Shown here: piece after piece, positions 16,569 through 24,675 of the stretch
Numbering within the stretch: position 1 is the first letter of the stretch
Layout of the letters: each line of letters begins with the position of its first letter
Assembly (NCBI GenBank): GCA_963744005.1
Contig: CAVURU010000003.1
Location: 1,922,001 to 1,986,000, forward strand
Reading direction: 5' to 3'
DNA length: 64,000 nt
DNA from: Palsa-504 sp963744005
GTDB taxonomy: Bacteria > Actinomycetota > Actinomycetes > Streptosporangiales > Streptosporangiaceae
Position numbers and translations under genes: made by a program
The notes under the pieces: model-generated
Databases searched by the model: none
What the model was told of the DNA's origin: nothing
What the model saw: the letters and a program-made list of their open reading frames with translations, nothing else

Positions 16569-17942
16569 GGTAATGGGTGCTGCGGGGATCACGTGGGTCC
16601 GGTTGCGGCCGGTTTCCTTGGCGTAGTACATGGCGGCGTCGGCCGCGGCCAGCATGTCGGTCAGCTCGCGGCTCTCCCCGTTGAGGGAGGCGACGCCGAC
16701 CGAGATGGTGACCTGGACGGCCCGGCCGGGGTCGGTCTCGTCGCCCACCGGGACGGACAGCCCGGCGATGTGGGCGCGCAGCCGCTCGGCGATGTTGAGC
16801 GCGTCCGACTCACGGGCGTGCGGGAGAAGGATGACGAACTCCTCGCCGCCGAACCGGCCGGCCAGGTCATAGCCCCGCAGCTGGCTGCGCAGGCCGTCGG
16901 TCACGGCCCGGAGCGTCTTGTCCCCGACCAGGTGACCGTAGGTGTCGTTGACCGCCTTGAAGTGGTCGATGTCGACCAGGGCCAGGGCCAGCGGCGTGCC
17001 GGTGCGGACGGCGCGGGCGATCTCGACCTCGGCCTCCTGTTCCCAGGTCGAGGAGTTGAGCAGCCCGGTCTTGGTGTCGATCCGGGACTGGGCGAGCAGT
17101 TGCCCGTGCATCATGAAGCGCCGGACCAGCAGCACGGTGGGCACGGCGAAGATGGCCAGGAACGGGCTGACCGCGACCACGATGGTGATCAGCACGCCGA
17201 GGTCGAACTCGGCGAAGTCGGCCACCAGCGCCTCGCGATTGAACTCCAGGTCGGCGAAGCGGATGGTGGGGTCGGTCAGCTTGATGCCGCCCATGATCAG
17301 CGCCTGGTGCCCGCGACGGCCGACCTGCTCGGCCAGGGCGACGGCGACGGCCCAGGTCAGCGCGTGCAGCCCAGTGCCGATCGAGCCGCCCGCAAACGAC
17401 GCGGGGAACGCGCGGAACACCACCGATGCCGCCCCGTAGGACAGCGCGATGGCGCCCACGGTGAAGACCCGCCGGTAGACCACGCCCCGGAAGACCCAGA
17501 ACTGGGTGAGCACGTACAGCGGGATGGGCGTGATCATGGCGTAGAACGGCGGCAGCAGGATGGCGATGGGCAGGACCCACACGGTGATGAAGTCCCGGGT
17601 GATCCCGCCCTGGCGGTAGACGACCCGCGGGGTGGCCGCGACCGAGATCATCCCGCAGCCCAGCAGCAGGGCGAACTTCCATGCGTCGTCGGCGTGCCAG
17701 GTCATCCTGACCGCGGCCGCCACGGCCAGCACGGCCGCGGCGACCGGCACCACGGCTACGTAGCAGCGCAGCAGCCATGGAAGCTTCCACCAGGCCCAGT
17801 CCCCGACCGCCGCGTGCGCCAGCAGGCGGCGAGTGAAGGACGAGGCACCCATGCTCCACCGTTCCAGACGGGACGGGCCAGACTCCTGTCTAGTCGGAAG
17901 CTCACCGTAAAGGACTAGCTCCGTATAGCTACCATAGCCCAT
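16566..17942 (-). CDS. membrane-bound diguanylate cyclase (GGDEF)
   Basis: 458-residue protein with an N-terminal membrane sensor of about six to seven helices (about 57-275) and a C-terminal GGDEF domain (about 290-450). The catalytic motif is GGEEF (365-369), and RGYD five residues before it forms the RxxD inhibitory I-site, so the enzyme should make c-di-GMP and be feedback-inhibited. LVDIDHFKAVNDTYGH is the metal/GTP-binding part. There is no EAL domain. In streptomycetes c-di-GMP gates development through BldD and WhiG/RsiG; that role is inferred by analogy. The ATG at 17940-17942 is preceded by GGGGCGATAG; an ATG at residue 31 is an alternative start. Confidence 0.92.
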   Translation of the reverse strand: MGYGSYTELVLYGELPTRQESGPSRLERWSMGASSFTRRLLAHAAVGDWAWWKLPWLLRCYVAVVPVAAAVLAVAAAVRMTWHADDAWKFALLLGCGMISVAATPRVVYRQGGITRDFITVWVLPIAILLPPFYAMITPIPLYVLTQFWVFRGVVYRRVFTVGAIALSYGAASVVFRAFPASFAGGSIGTGLHALTWAVAVALAEQVGRRGHQALIMGGIKLTDPTIRFADLEFNREALVADFAEFDLGVLITIVVAVSPFLAIFAVPTVLLVRRFMMHGQLLAQSRIDTKTGLLNSSTWEQEAEVEIARAVRTGTPLALALVDIDHFKAVNDTYGHLVGDKTLRAVTDGLRSQLRGYDLAGRFGGEEFVILLPHARESDALNIAERLRAHIAGLSVPVGDETDPGRAVQVTISVGVASLNGESRELTDMLAAADAAMYYAKETGRNRTHVIPAAPIT

Positions 17943-18050
17943 CTATCGCCCCGTTGGCACTATTAGCGGCGATTCACCGGCATCCCTCCGAAATGGGGCG
18001 CTAAATGGTGTTTGAGCAGCTTCGATACCGCGTGCCGAGGAGGGCGGACC

Positions 18051-18071
18051 ATGCGCATGGCGTGGACCTGA
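18051..18071 (+). CDS. candidate six-codon micro-ORF (MRMAWT)
   Basis: ATG followed by five codons and TGA, preceded at 6 nt by GAGGAGGG (18037-18044), one of the strongest Shine-Dalgarno sequences in the window. It lies downstream of the 3' end of the convergent MFS gene and upstream of a sister ORF of the same length. Existence as a real peptide is unproven; random occurrence of so short an ORF is easy, the combination with a strong site and a similar neighbour less so. Confidence 0.2.
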   Translation: MRMAWT

Positions 18072-18085
18072 GGACCGCAGCTGAC

Positions 18086-19450
18086 CTAATCACGACCCGC
18101 AGAAAGGACAGCGAAATGCGCGACACCTGGACGTGAGGATGACCCGGAGGCCGTGGCGTTCCCGGGACGCCGGCCTACCGCATGGCGCCCGCCGGGCGGC
18201 GACACGTGACGCCACCGCAGGGCCAGCACGACGGCAATGACGGCCCCCAGGCCCCCTGACACCGCGATGACCGTAGCCGGATCGACGACATCGGCGACGG
18301 CCCCGGCGGCCACGTAGGCGGCCCCCTGGCCGACGACCACTCCCATGTTGGCGATGCCGAAGGCCTGAGCCCGCCGCGGCGGGGGCACCCGGATCACGAA
18401 AGCGGTGTTGGCCGCCACCTGGTAGACGCCGAACGCGGCGGAGGCCGCGAAGATGGCCAGCGAGACGACCAGGCCCGGCCGCGCCGCGATGATGACGAGC
18501 GTGCCGCAGGTCAGCACGGCCAGCGGTCCCATGGCGTTGATGCGCTGCCGCGGCCGGACGGCCCGGGTGAACAGCGGCAGGGCCAGCATGGTGCCCAGCG
18601 CGGTGGCCGCGATGATCAGCCCGGTGGCGATCGGCCCGCCGCCCAGGCTGGCCGCGTACGGGGCGGCGATGCCCGCGGGCACGCTGTAGAACACGATGAG
18701 CCAGCCGAACAGCAGCAGCGTGCTGAGCGCCCGGTCGCCGAAGACGAGCCGGAATCCGTCCCGCATCCGGGCCAGCACCGCGGGCCGGGCGGGCTGTTGC
18801 CGGGCGGCAGCCGGGCGCCTTCGCAGGCCCAGGCCAATGATCAGGCCGGACAGCACGAAGGTGGCGGCGTCGATGGCCAGCGAGCTGCGTACCCCGATGA
18901 ACGCGACGGCCACTCCCCCGCCGACCGCGCCGAGCACCTCGCCGGTCAGCATGGTGGTCTGCAGCACCGCCGTGCCCAGCACGTAGCGCTCGCCGGACAG
19001 GATGTCGGGCGTGACCGACGCCTTGGCCGAGTCGAAGGGCGGCGCGAACAAGGTGGCCACGAAGAGCAGGGCGACCAGGACGGCGATCGGCAGGTGCGGC
19101 AGGACCATGACGGCGACCAGGACGGCCCGGGACGCGTCGCAGACGACCATCACGGCCCGGCGCGGGTAGCGGTCGGCCAGGTCGGCCAGGAACAAGCCGC
19201 CCACCACCCACGGCACGTAGCCGACCGCGTAGACGGCCGCGGTCAGCAGCGGCGACCCGGTCCGGTCGAAGACCAGGAGGGTCAGCGCGACCAGGGCCAG
19301 CCGGTCGCCGGCGGTGGACAGGATGACCGAGGACCACAGGGCGCGGAACTCCCGGACCGCGAAGACCTCGCGGTACGTGGCTCGCGGCGGCACGGCGCCG
19401 TTCCGAGCGCCCCTGCCGCCTGGGCCTGCTCCGCGTCCTGGCCTGGTCAC
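18086..19450 (-). CDS. MFS transporter (12-helix, MFS_3-like)
   Basis: 454-residue efflux-type major facilitator protein with about 12 membrane helices. The first loop has GDRLALVALTLLVFDRTGSP and the family loop DLADRYPRR between helices 2 and 3. Members of this branch are usually annotated as drug or siderophore exporters; no substrate can be assigned. The start is a GTG at 19448-19450 behind GGGG. The last about 30 residues form a polar Ser/Arg-rich tail that overlaps, on the opposite strand, the second micro-ORF. It diverges from the sedolisin gene. Confidence 0.88.
   Translation of the reverse strand: MTRPGRGAGPGGRGARNGAVPPRATYREVFAVREFRALWSSVILSTAGDRLALVALTLLVFDRTGSPLLTAAVYAVGYVPWVVGGLFLADLADRYPRRAVMVVCDASRAVLVAVMVLPHLPIAVLVALLFVATLFAPPFDSAKASVTPDILSGERYVLGTAVLQTTMLTGEVLGAVGGGVAVAFIGVRSSLAIDAATFVLSGLIIGLGLRRRPAAARQQPARPAVLARMRDGFRLVFGDRALSTLLLFGWLIVFYSVPAGIAAPYAASLGGGPIATGLIIAATALGTMLALPLFTRAVRPRQRINAMGPLAVLTCGTLVIIAARPGLVVSLAIFAASAAFGVYQVAANTAFVIRVPPPRRAQAFGIANMGVVVGQGAAYVAAGAVADVVDPATVIAVSGGLGAVIAVVLALRWRHVSPPGGRHAVGRRPGNATASGSSSRPGVAHFAVLSAGRD
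18116..18136 (+). CDS. candidate six-codon micro-ORF (MRDTWT)
   Basis: Second six-codon ORF, 44 nt after the first, sharing ATGCGC at the start and TGGAC(C/G)TGAGGA at the end, and preceded by AAAGGA at 7 nt. It overlaps the 3' end of the MFS gene in antisense. Could be a duplicated leader peptide or micro-precursor; no downstream same-strand gene explains it. Confidence 0.2.
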   Translation: MRDTWT

Positions 19451-19568
19451 CGTGCCCCATCATCACCCGGCGGCGGCCGATATCGCAACAAGCAGCATCA
19501 AATCGGTCACGTACCGTGCCGGCCGGCCCGGCAGATAATCGGCAGATCCGGTATCTCGCGGCGGCCAG

Positions 19569-19613
19569 CACCGTCCGTTCGGGATAAAGCGATTCTTTTC
19601 CGAACGGGCCGTG
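19569..19613. repeat. imperfect inverted repeat with CCGTCCGTTCGG core
   Basis: CACCGTCCGTTCGG on the left and CCGAACGGGCCGTG on the right, separated by 16 nt of more AT-rich sequence. It sits in the 238-bp divergent region between the MFS and sedolisin genes. A near-identical core recurs at 1313-1326 and in the terminator at 35597-35645, so this may be a member of a small dispersed palindrome family or an operator. Confidence 0.45.
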
Positions 19614-19688
19614 ATGCTTGGGCCGTGACGGAAGAATTCGCCCCGGGGAAGGCGACCGACCGTCCCTTATGAGTACTTGGAGGCGGCA

Positions 19689-21269
19689 ATGCCGGAAGAA
19701 TCAGGACCCTTGGTGCAGCTGGCCGGCAGCGAGCGGGCCCCGCTGCCCGCCGCCGCGCAGGCCGGGACGCTGGACCCCGCGCAGCGGACCGAGATCACGG
19801 TCGTGCTGCGGCGCCGGGCGCCCCTGCCGGCCGAGATCGTGACCGGGCCGGTCGTGCTGAGCGCGGACGAGCTGGCCGAGCAGTACGGCGCCGACCCGGC
19901 CGACGTGGAGCTGGTCCGCCGCGAGCTGACCAGCCGCGGCCTGGCGGTCACCGCCGTCCACCCGGCCACCCGGCGCGTCATGGTGGCGGGCACCATCGGG
20001 GACCTGTCCCAGGTCTTCGGCACGACGCTGCGCCAGGTGTCCAGCCCGGACCCGGCGGGCGACGGCCAGGTGACCCACCGGTACCGCGAGGGACCGCTGT
20101 ACGTGCCGGCCGAGCTGGCCGACGTGGTGACGGCGGTCCTGGGGCTGGACACCCGGCCGCAGGTCAAGCCGCACTTCCGGGCGGCCGCGGCGGCCCGGGG
20201 CACGTCCTATACGCCGGCCCAGGTGGCGGACATCTACCAGTTCCCGGCCGGGACGACCGGAGCCGGGCAGACGATCGCGGTCATCGAGCTGGGCGGCGGG
20301 TACACGGCCAGCGACCTGGACGCCTACTTCGCCAGCCTGGGGATCACGGCGCCGTCGGTGACCGCGGTCGGCGTGGACGGGGCGGCCAACGACCCGTCGG
20401 ACACCAGCGGGGCCAACGTCGAGGTCAGCCTGGACATCGACGTCATCGGCGCGGCCGCGCCGGGCGCGGCGCAGGTGGTCTACTTCGCGCCGAACGACGG
20501 CGACCAGGGCTTCGTCGACGCCATCTCCACCGCGGCCCAGGCCAGCCCGGCGCCGGTGGCGATCTCGATCAGCTGGGGCCAGTCCGAGGACTCCTGGACG
20601 GCGCAGGGACGGGCGGCCATGAACGCCGCCATGTCGGACGCGGCCGCGCTGGGCATCACGGTGTGCGTGGCCTCAGGCGACAACGGCAGCACCGACGGGG
20701 TCAGCGACGGCCAGCAGCACGTGGACTTCCCGGCCTCCAGCCCGTACGCGCTGGGCTGCGGCGGGACCAAGCTGACCGCTGACGCCGCCACCGGCACGGT
20801 GACCTCGGAAGTGGTGTGGAACGAGGGAAGCCAGGGCGGCGCGAGCGGCGGCGGGGTCAGCGATGAGTTCGCGGTGCCGTCCTGGCAGGCCGATGCGGGC
20901 GTGCCGGCCCAGGCAGGTGGCGGTTCCGGGACGAGCGGGCGCGGGGTGCCGGACGTGGCGGGCAACGCCGACCCGCAGACCGGGTACCAGATCTACTCCG
21001 GCGGCCAGGCCCAGGTGGTGGGCGGGACGAGCGCCGTCGCGCCGCTGTGGGCGGCCCTGGTGGCGCGGCTGGCCGAGGCCACCGGCCAGCGGTTCGGCCT
21101 GCTCCCGTCTTTGGTGTATCCGGGCGTGGCGCCGGGCACCGACGTGGCCGGCTTCCGGGACATCACCAGCGGGAACAACGGCGCGTACTCGGCCGGGCCG
21201 GGGTGGGACGCCTGCACCGGGCTCGGCTCGCCGGACGGGACGGCCCTGCTGGAGCGCCTGAAGGCCTAA
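19689..21269 (+). CDS. S53 family peptidase (sedolisin/kumamolisin type)
   Basis: Serine-carboxyl protease of 526 residues with a pro-kumamolisin activation domain (about 1-165) and a catalytic domain (about 180-526). The triad is visible: Glu245 and Asp249 in EVSLDID, Asp331 in SGDNGS (oxyanion) and Ser448 in GGTSAVAPLW. The C-terminal DITSGNNGAYSAGPGWDACT is the calcium site. No signal peptide is visible, although the enzymes are usually secreted and act at acid pH, so export would have to be unconventional. The ATG at 19689 follows TTGGAGG by a good distance; the TTG at 19677 is inside that ribosome binding site and rejected. Confidence 0.93.
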   Translation: MPEESGPLVQLAGSERAPLPAAAQAGTLDPAQRTEITVVLRRRAPLPAEIVTGPVVLSADELAEQYGADPADVELVRRELTSRGLAVTAVHPATRRVMVAGTIGDLSQVFGTTLRQVSSPDPAGDGQVTHRYREGPLYVPAELADVVTAVLGLDTRPQVKPHFRAAAAARGTSYTPAQVADIYQFPAGTTGAGQTIAVIELGGGYTASDLDAYFASLGITAPSVTAVGVDGAANDPSDTSGANVEVSLDIDVIGAAAPGAAQVVYFAPNDGDQGFVDAISTAAQASPAPVAISISWGQSEDSWTAQGRAAMNAAMSDAAALGITVCVASGDNGSTDGVSDGQQHVDFPASSPYALGCGGTKLTADAATGTVTSEVVWNEGSQGGASGGGVSDEFAVPSWQADAGVPAQAGGGSGTSGRGVPDVAGNADPQTGYQIYSGGQAQVVGGTSAVAPLWAALVARLAEATGQRFGLLPSLVYPGVAPGTDVAGFRDITSGNNGAYSAGPGWDACTGLGSPDGTALLERLKA

Positions 21270-21273
21270 CTGA

Positions 21274-21304
21274 TTGACACATCCATATGGGAGTTACATA
21301 CTTT
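21274..21304 (+). promoter_or_regulatory. strong promoter with embedded palindrome; leaderless start
   Basis: Consensus -35 TTGACA (21274-21279) is followed after 17 nt by CATACT (21297-21302) or, with a longer spacer, TACTTT (21299-21304). Transcription would begin at or next to the GTG at 21310, so the message would be leaderless. CCATATGG (21283-21290), a perfect palindrome between the two boxes, is a candidate operator for the TetR encoded by the second gene of the operon. Confidence 0.55.
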
Positions 21305-21309
21305 TGAGG

Positions 21310-22932
21310 GTGACTTCCAAAATTTCTAGCCCGAACGCCAAGTGGTGGGCGCTGGTCGCGATCGCGGCCAGCGTCCTGGTGGTGGGCCTGGACCTGACCG
21401 TCCTCAACCTGGCCCTGCCGACCATCGCCGTCGACCTGCACGCCTCGGCCGGCGACCTGCAGTGGATCTCGGACGCCTACAGCCTGGTGCTGGCGGCCGC
21501 GATGCTGCCCGCCGGGCTGCTCGGCGACCGGCTCGGGCGCAAGAAGGTGCTGCTGACCGCGCTGGTGCTGTTCGGCGTCAGCTCGGCGGCGTGCGCCTAC
21601 GCGGGCGGGGTGGGCGAGCTGATCGCGGGCCGGGCCCTGCTCGGGGTGGGCGCGGCGGCCATCTTCCCGCTGTCGCTGGCGGTGATCCCGGTGCTGTTCG
21701 CCCCGGAGGAGCGGCAGAAGGCGATCGCGCTGATGGCCTCGGCCACCTTCATCAGCTTCCCGATCGGGCCGATCGTGGGCGGCTACCTGCTCGATCACTT
21801 CTGGTGGGGCTCGGTGTTCCTGATCAACGTGCCGGTGGTGCTGCTGGCGCTGGCCGCGGTCGCGATGCTGCTGCCCGAGTCGCGCAGCGCGCAGCGGCCG
21901 GGCGTGGACGTGCTGGGCGTGGTGCTGTCCAGCGCCGGGCTGGCCGGGCTGACCTACGGGTTCATCCGGGCCGAGCAGGACGGCTGGTCGGACGGGCCGG
22001 TGCTGGCCGCGATCGTGGCCGGGCTGGTCGTGCTGGCCGGGTTCGTGGCCTGGGAGCGCTGGCTGACCGGGCGCGAGAGCGGGGTCCGGCCGCTGATCGA
22101 GCTGGGACTGTTCCGGTCGGCCGGGTTCACCTGGGGCACGATCCTCGCCACGCTGGTCTCGTTCGCGATGTTCGGCATCTTCTTCGCCATGCCGCAGTAC
22201 TTCCAGGAGGTACAGGGGGCGAACGCCATGGGCAGCGGGCTGCGGTTGCTGCCCATGATCGGCGGCTTGGTGGTGGGGATGATCGGCAGCACCCGGCTGG
22301 CCTCGCCGCGCAAGGCCGCGGGCGGCCCGGCCCGGCCGCCGCTGTCCAACGCCAAGGTGCTGGCCACCCTGGGGTTCACCATCATGGCCGTGGCCCTGGC
22401 CGTCGGGGCGAGCACCACGGTCGCCAGCGGCCTGGCGCTGACCGCAGGGTGGCTGGCGGCGTTCGGCCTGGGGCTGGGGCTGGCCATGCCGCAGACCATG
22501 AACGCGGCCCTGTCCGCGCTGTCGGCCGAGCGCAGTGGCTCGGGCTCGGCCTTCATCTCGGCCATGCGCCAGGTCGGGGCGACGATCGGGGTGGCGGTGC
22601 TGGGCACCGTGCTGGGCTCGGTCTACCGCAGCCACCTGGACGTGGCCGGGCTGCCCGCCGCCGTGGCGTCGGCGGCCAAGAGCGGCGTGGTGGCCGGGGT
22701 GCAGGTGGCACGCGAGACGGGCTCGGCCGCGCTGCTCGGCTCGGCGCGTACCGCGTTCGTGGCGGGCGTGGACACCATGCTGTGGGTGTGCGGCGGCATC
22801 GCGCTGGCCAGTGCCGTGCTGGCGCTGCTGTTCCTGCCGCGCCGTCCCGACGGGATGACCGGGGCCCCGTCGGGCGGCGAGTCCCCGGCGGCCGGTGAAA
22901 GCGCCGGGGAGCGGGCACAATTGGAAGTGTGA
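21310..22932 (+). CDS. DHA2-type MFS drug transporter (EmrB/QacA family)
   Basis: 540-residue, 14-helix proton antiporter. The family motif LDLTVLNLALPTIA (motif D1) is in helix 1 and GDRLGRKKVL in the loop between helices 2 and 3; PLSLAVIPVLF and GPIVGGYLLDHF belong to motif C, typical of antiporters. I place the start at GTG 21310, just after a consensus promoter, rather than at the TTG that forms the -35 box. Its last codons overlap the TetR start in a GTGA arrangement, so pump and regulator are translated together. Substrate unknown; toxic or antibiotic compounds are usual. Confidence 0.9.
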   Translation: MTSKISSPNAKWWALVAIAASVLVVGLDLTVLNLALPTIAVDLHASAGDLQWISDAYSLVLAAAMLPAGLLGDRLGRKKVLLTALVLFGVSSAACAYAGGVGELIAGRALLGVGAAAIFPLSLAVIPVLFAPEERQKAIALMASATFISFPIGPIVGGYLLDHFWWGSVFLINVPVVLLALAAVAMLLPESRSAQRPGVDVLGVVLSSAGLAGLTYGFIRAEQDGWSDGPVLAAIVAGLVVLAGFVAWERWLTGRESGVRPLIELGLFRSAGFTWGTILATLVSFAMFGIFFAMPQYFQEVQGANAMGSGLRLLPMIGGLVVGMIGSTRLASPRKAAGGPARPPLSNAKVLATLGFTIMAVALAVGASTTVASGLALTAGWLAAFGLGLGLAMPQTMNAALSALSAERSGSGSAFISAMRQVGATIGVAVLGTVLGSVYRSHLDVAGLPAAVASAAKSGVVAGVQVARETGSAALLGSARTAFVAGVDTMLWVCGGIALASAVLALLFLPRRPDGMTGAPSGGESPAAGESAGERAQLEV

Positions 22933-23552
22933 CAGACATGCTCGATGCGGGCCGGGCCGCGACGGCCGGGTTGCGCGAGCGGAAAAAGGCCAGGACGCGT
23001 GCTTCGCTGCGGGAGCACGCGCTCCGGCTGTTCCGCGAGCAGGGCTACCAGGCGACCACGGTGGAGCAGATCGCCGCGGCGGCCGAGGTGTCGCCCAGCA
23101 CCTTCTTCCGGTACTTCCCGACCAAGGAAGACCTGGTCCTGCACGACGACATGGACACCCGGATGGTGGTGGCGCTGGAACAGCAGCCGCCCGGGCTGGG
23201 CCCGGTGGCCGCGTTCCGGACGGCGTTCCGCCAGGTGCTGGCCTCCTTCACCGACCAGGAGCTGGACGTCGTCCGGGAGACGACCCGGCTGAGCCTGACC
23301 GTGCCCGAAGTGCGCGCGCGGGCCATGGATGAGTTCAACCGGACCATCCAGGTGGTGGCCGAGGCGGTGGCCAAGCGGTCCGGGCTCTCCCCGGACGACC
23401 TGGCCGTCCGGGCCGTGGCGGGCGCGGTGGTGGGCGTGGTCATGGCCGTCGCCCTGCCCGCGGAGGACTGGTCGCAGCGAGGCGACTTCGAGGACATGTT
23501 CGGCCGCGTCGACGCGGCGCTGGCCCTGCTGGAGGCGGGCCTGCCGCTCTAG
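22929..23552 (+). CDS. TetR family transcriptional regulator
   Basis: 207-residue regulator with an N-terminal TetR helix-turn-helix (LREHALRLFREQGYQATTVE then VSPSTFFRYFPTKEDL) and a C-terminal ligand domain of the TetR_C_17-like type. The GTG start overlaps the stop of the preceding DHA2 pump gene (GTGA), making it the co-translated regulator of that pump, probably autoregulating through the palindrome in the upstream promoter. Its 3' end overlaps the convergent FMN reductase gene by 4 nt. Confidence 0.92.
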   Translation: MTDMLDAGRAATAGLRERKKARTRASLREHALRLFREQGYQATTVEQIAAAAEVSPSTFFRYFPTKEDLVLHDDMDTRMVVALEQQPPGLGPVAAFRTAFRQVLASFTDQELDVVRETTRLSLTVPEVRARAMDEFNRTIQVVAEAVAKRSGLSPDDLAVRAVAGAVVGVVMAVALPAEDWSQRGDFEDMFGRVDAALALLEAGLPL

Positions 23553-24220
23553 CGGGCTGATCCGCCGGTGGCCAGGCGCATCAGGTCGGTGCCGGTGTCG
23601 ATGGACAGCTCGGTGCCGCCCGCGCTGCCGTACTCGTGGGCGTAGCTGCGCCAGGCCTGTTCCTTGATGCTTCTGGCAAAGCCGCTCTCCATGAGCAGGG
23701 CCAGCTCGAACGCGGCCCGGTCGATGCGCTCGGCCAGCTCCGGGGCGGCCCAGTCGTCGGGGGCGGCGAAGACCGACGTGGGGGTGATGAGCGTCCGCAG
23801 GTAGGCGAACATGGGGCGCATCGCCTCGTCGGCGACCAGGGCGTGCCGGGCCGTCCCGGCGGTGGCGGCCAGCAGCACCGGCCTGGCGATGAGCAGGTCG
23901 TTGTCCAGGGCCTGGAGGAACGTGGTGAACAGGCCGCTGGGGCCGGCCTTGTAGACCGGGGCGGCGGCGATCAGCCCGTCGGCCTCGCGCAGCACGGTGA
24001 CGGCCTGGGCCAGTTTCGGCGTGATCAGCTGATTCACCAGCGCGGTGGTGATGTCCGGGGCGAGCTCGCGCAGCTCGATGACGTGCACGGTGACGTCGTG
24101 GCCGCGCTGGCCGGCCAGCGCCGCGGTCCGGCCGGACAGCCGGTCGGCGAGCAGCCGGGTGGCGGACGGGTTCCCCGTCCCGGCGCTGATCACGGCGAGG
24201 TTGAAGGCGGGCGAGGTCAT
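23549..24220 (-). CDS. LLM-partnered FMN reductase (CE1759 family)
   Basis: 223-residue NAD(P)H-dependent FMN reductase. The flavodoxin-like fold begins with LAVISAGTGNPSATRLLADR, whose phosphate loop binds FMN, and the APVYKAGPSGLFTTFLQ segment is the second flavin loop. It belongs to the group that is encoded with a luciferase-like monooxygenase (CE1758/CE1759 pairs), to which it should supply reduced FMN. Third gene of the operon; its ATG overlaps the MarR stop as TGATG. Confidence 0.9.
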   Translation of the reverse strand: MTSPAFNLAVISAGTGNPSATRLLADRLSGRTAALAGQRGHDVTVHVIELRELAPDITTALVNQLITPKLAQAVTVLREADGLIAAAPVYKAGPSGLFTTFLQALDNDLLIARPVLLAATAGTARHALVADEAMRPMFAYLRTLITPTSVFAAPDDWAAPELAERIDRAAFELALLMESGFARSIKEQAWRSYAHEYGSAGGTELSIDTGTDLMRLATGGSAR

Positions 24221-24675
24221 CAGTCCTCCTCGGCAGCTTGGTTAGCGGCGGCCAGCTTCAGGCAGAGCGTCTCGAGCTGGGCCAGCTCGCCGGCGGTGAG
24301 CCCGGCGGTCATGGCCCGGGCCACGTCACGGGCGTGCTGGCGGCCGATCCGGCGCTGCACGGCCCGGCCTTCTGCTGTCACTGACAGCAGCACGCTGCGC
24401 CCGTCGGCGGTGTCGGCCCGGCGCTGGAGGAGGCCCCGGCCGGCCAGCCGGTCGACCAGCCGGGACAGGGCGGGCTGGCTGAGCAGGACGTGCCGGTTCA
24501 GCTCGCTGATACGGATGGGCTCCGGGCACTTGGACAGGGTGTAGAGGACGTCGTACTCCCGCATCGACGCCTCGGCCCAGATGTCCTCGGCGGCGAACCG
24601 CTTCATGGCCGCCGCGTGGGCGGACAGCAAGGCCTCCCACGCGGCGTTGGCGACGGGACCGCGGCCGGTCAGCAC
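24220..24675 (-). CDS. MarR family transcriptional regulator
   Basis: 151-residue winged-helix regulator; the recognition region is ISELNRHVLLSQPALSRLVD followed by the wing GLLQRRADTADGRSVLLSVT. It begins with GTG and overlaps the upstream monooxygenase gene by 7 nt and the downstream reductase gene by 1 nt, so it is embedded between the two enzymes it most likely controls. The long palindrome overlapping the promoter of the operon (25845-25880) has the size and symmetry of a MarR operator. Confidence 0.93.
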   Translation of the reverse strand: MLTGRGPVANAAWEALLSAHAAAMKRFAAEDIWAEASMREYDVLYTLSKCPEPIRISELNRHVLLSQPALSRLVDRLAGRGLLQRRADTADGRSVLLSVTAEGRAVQRRIGRQHARDVARAMTAGLTAGELAQLETLCLKLAAANQAAEED

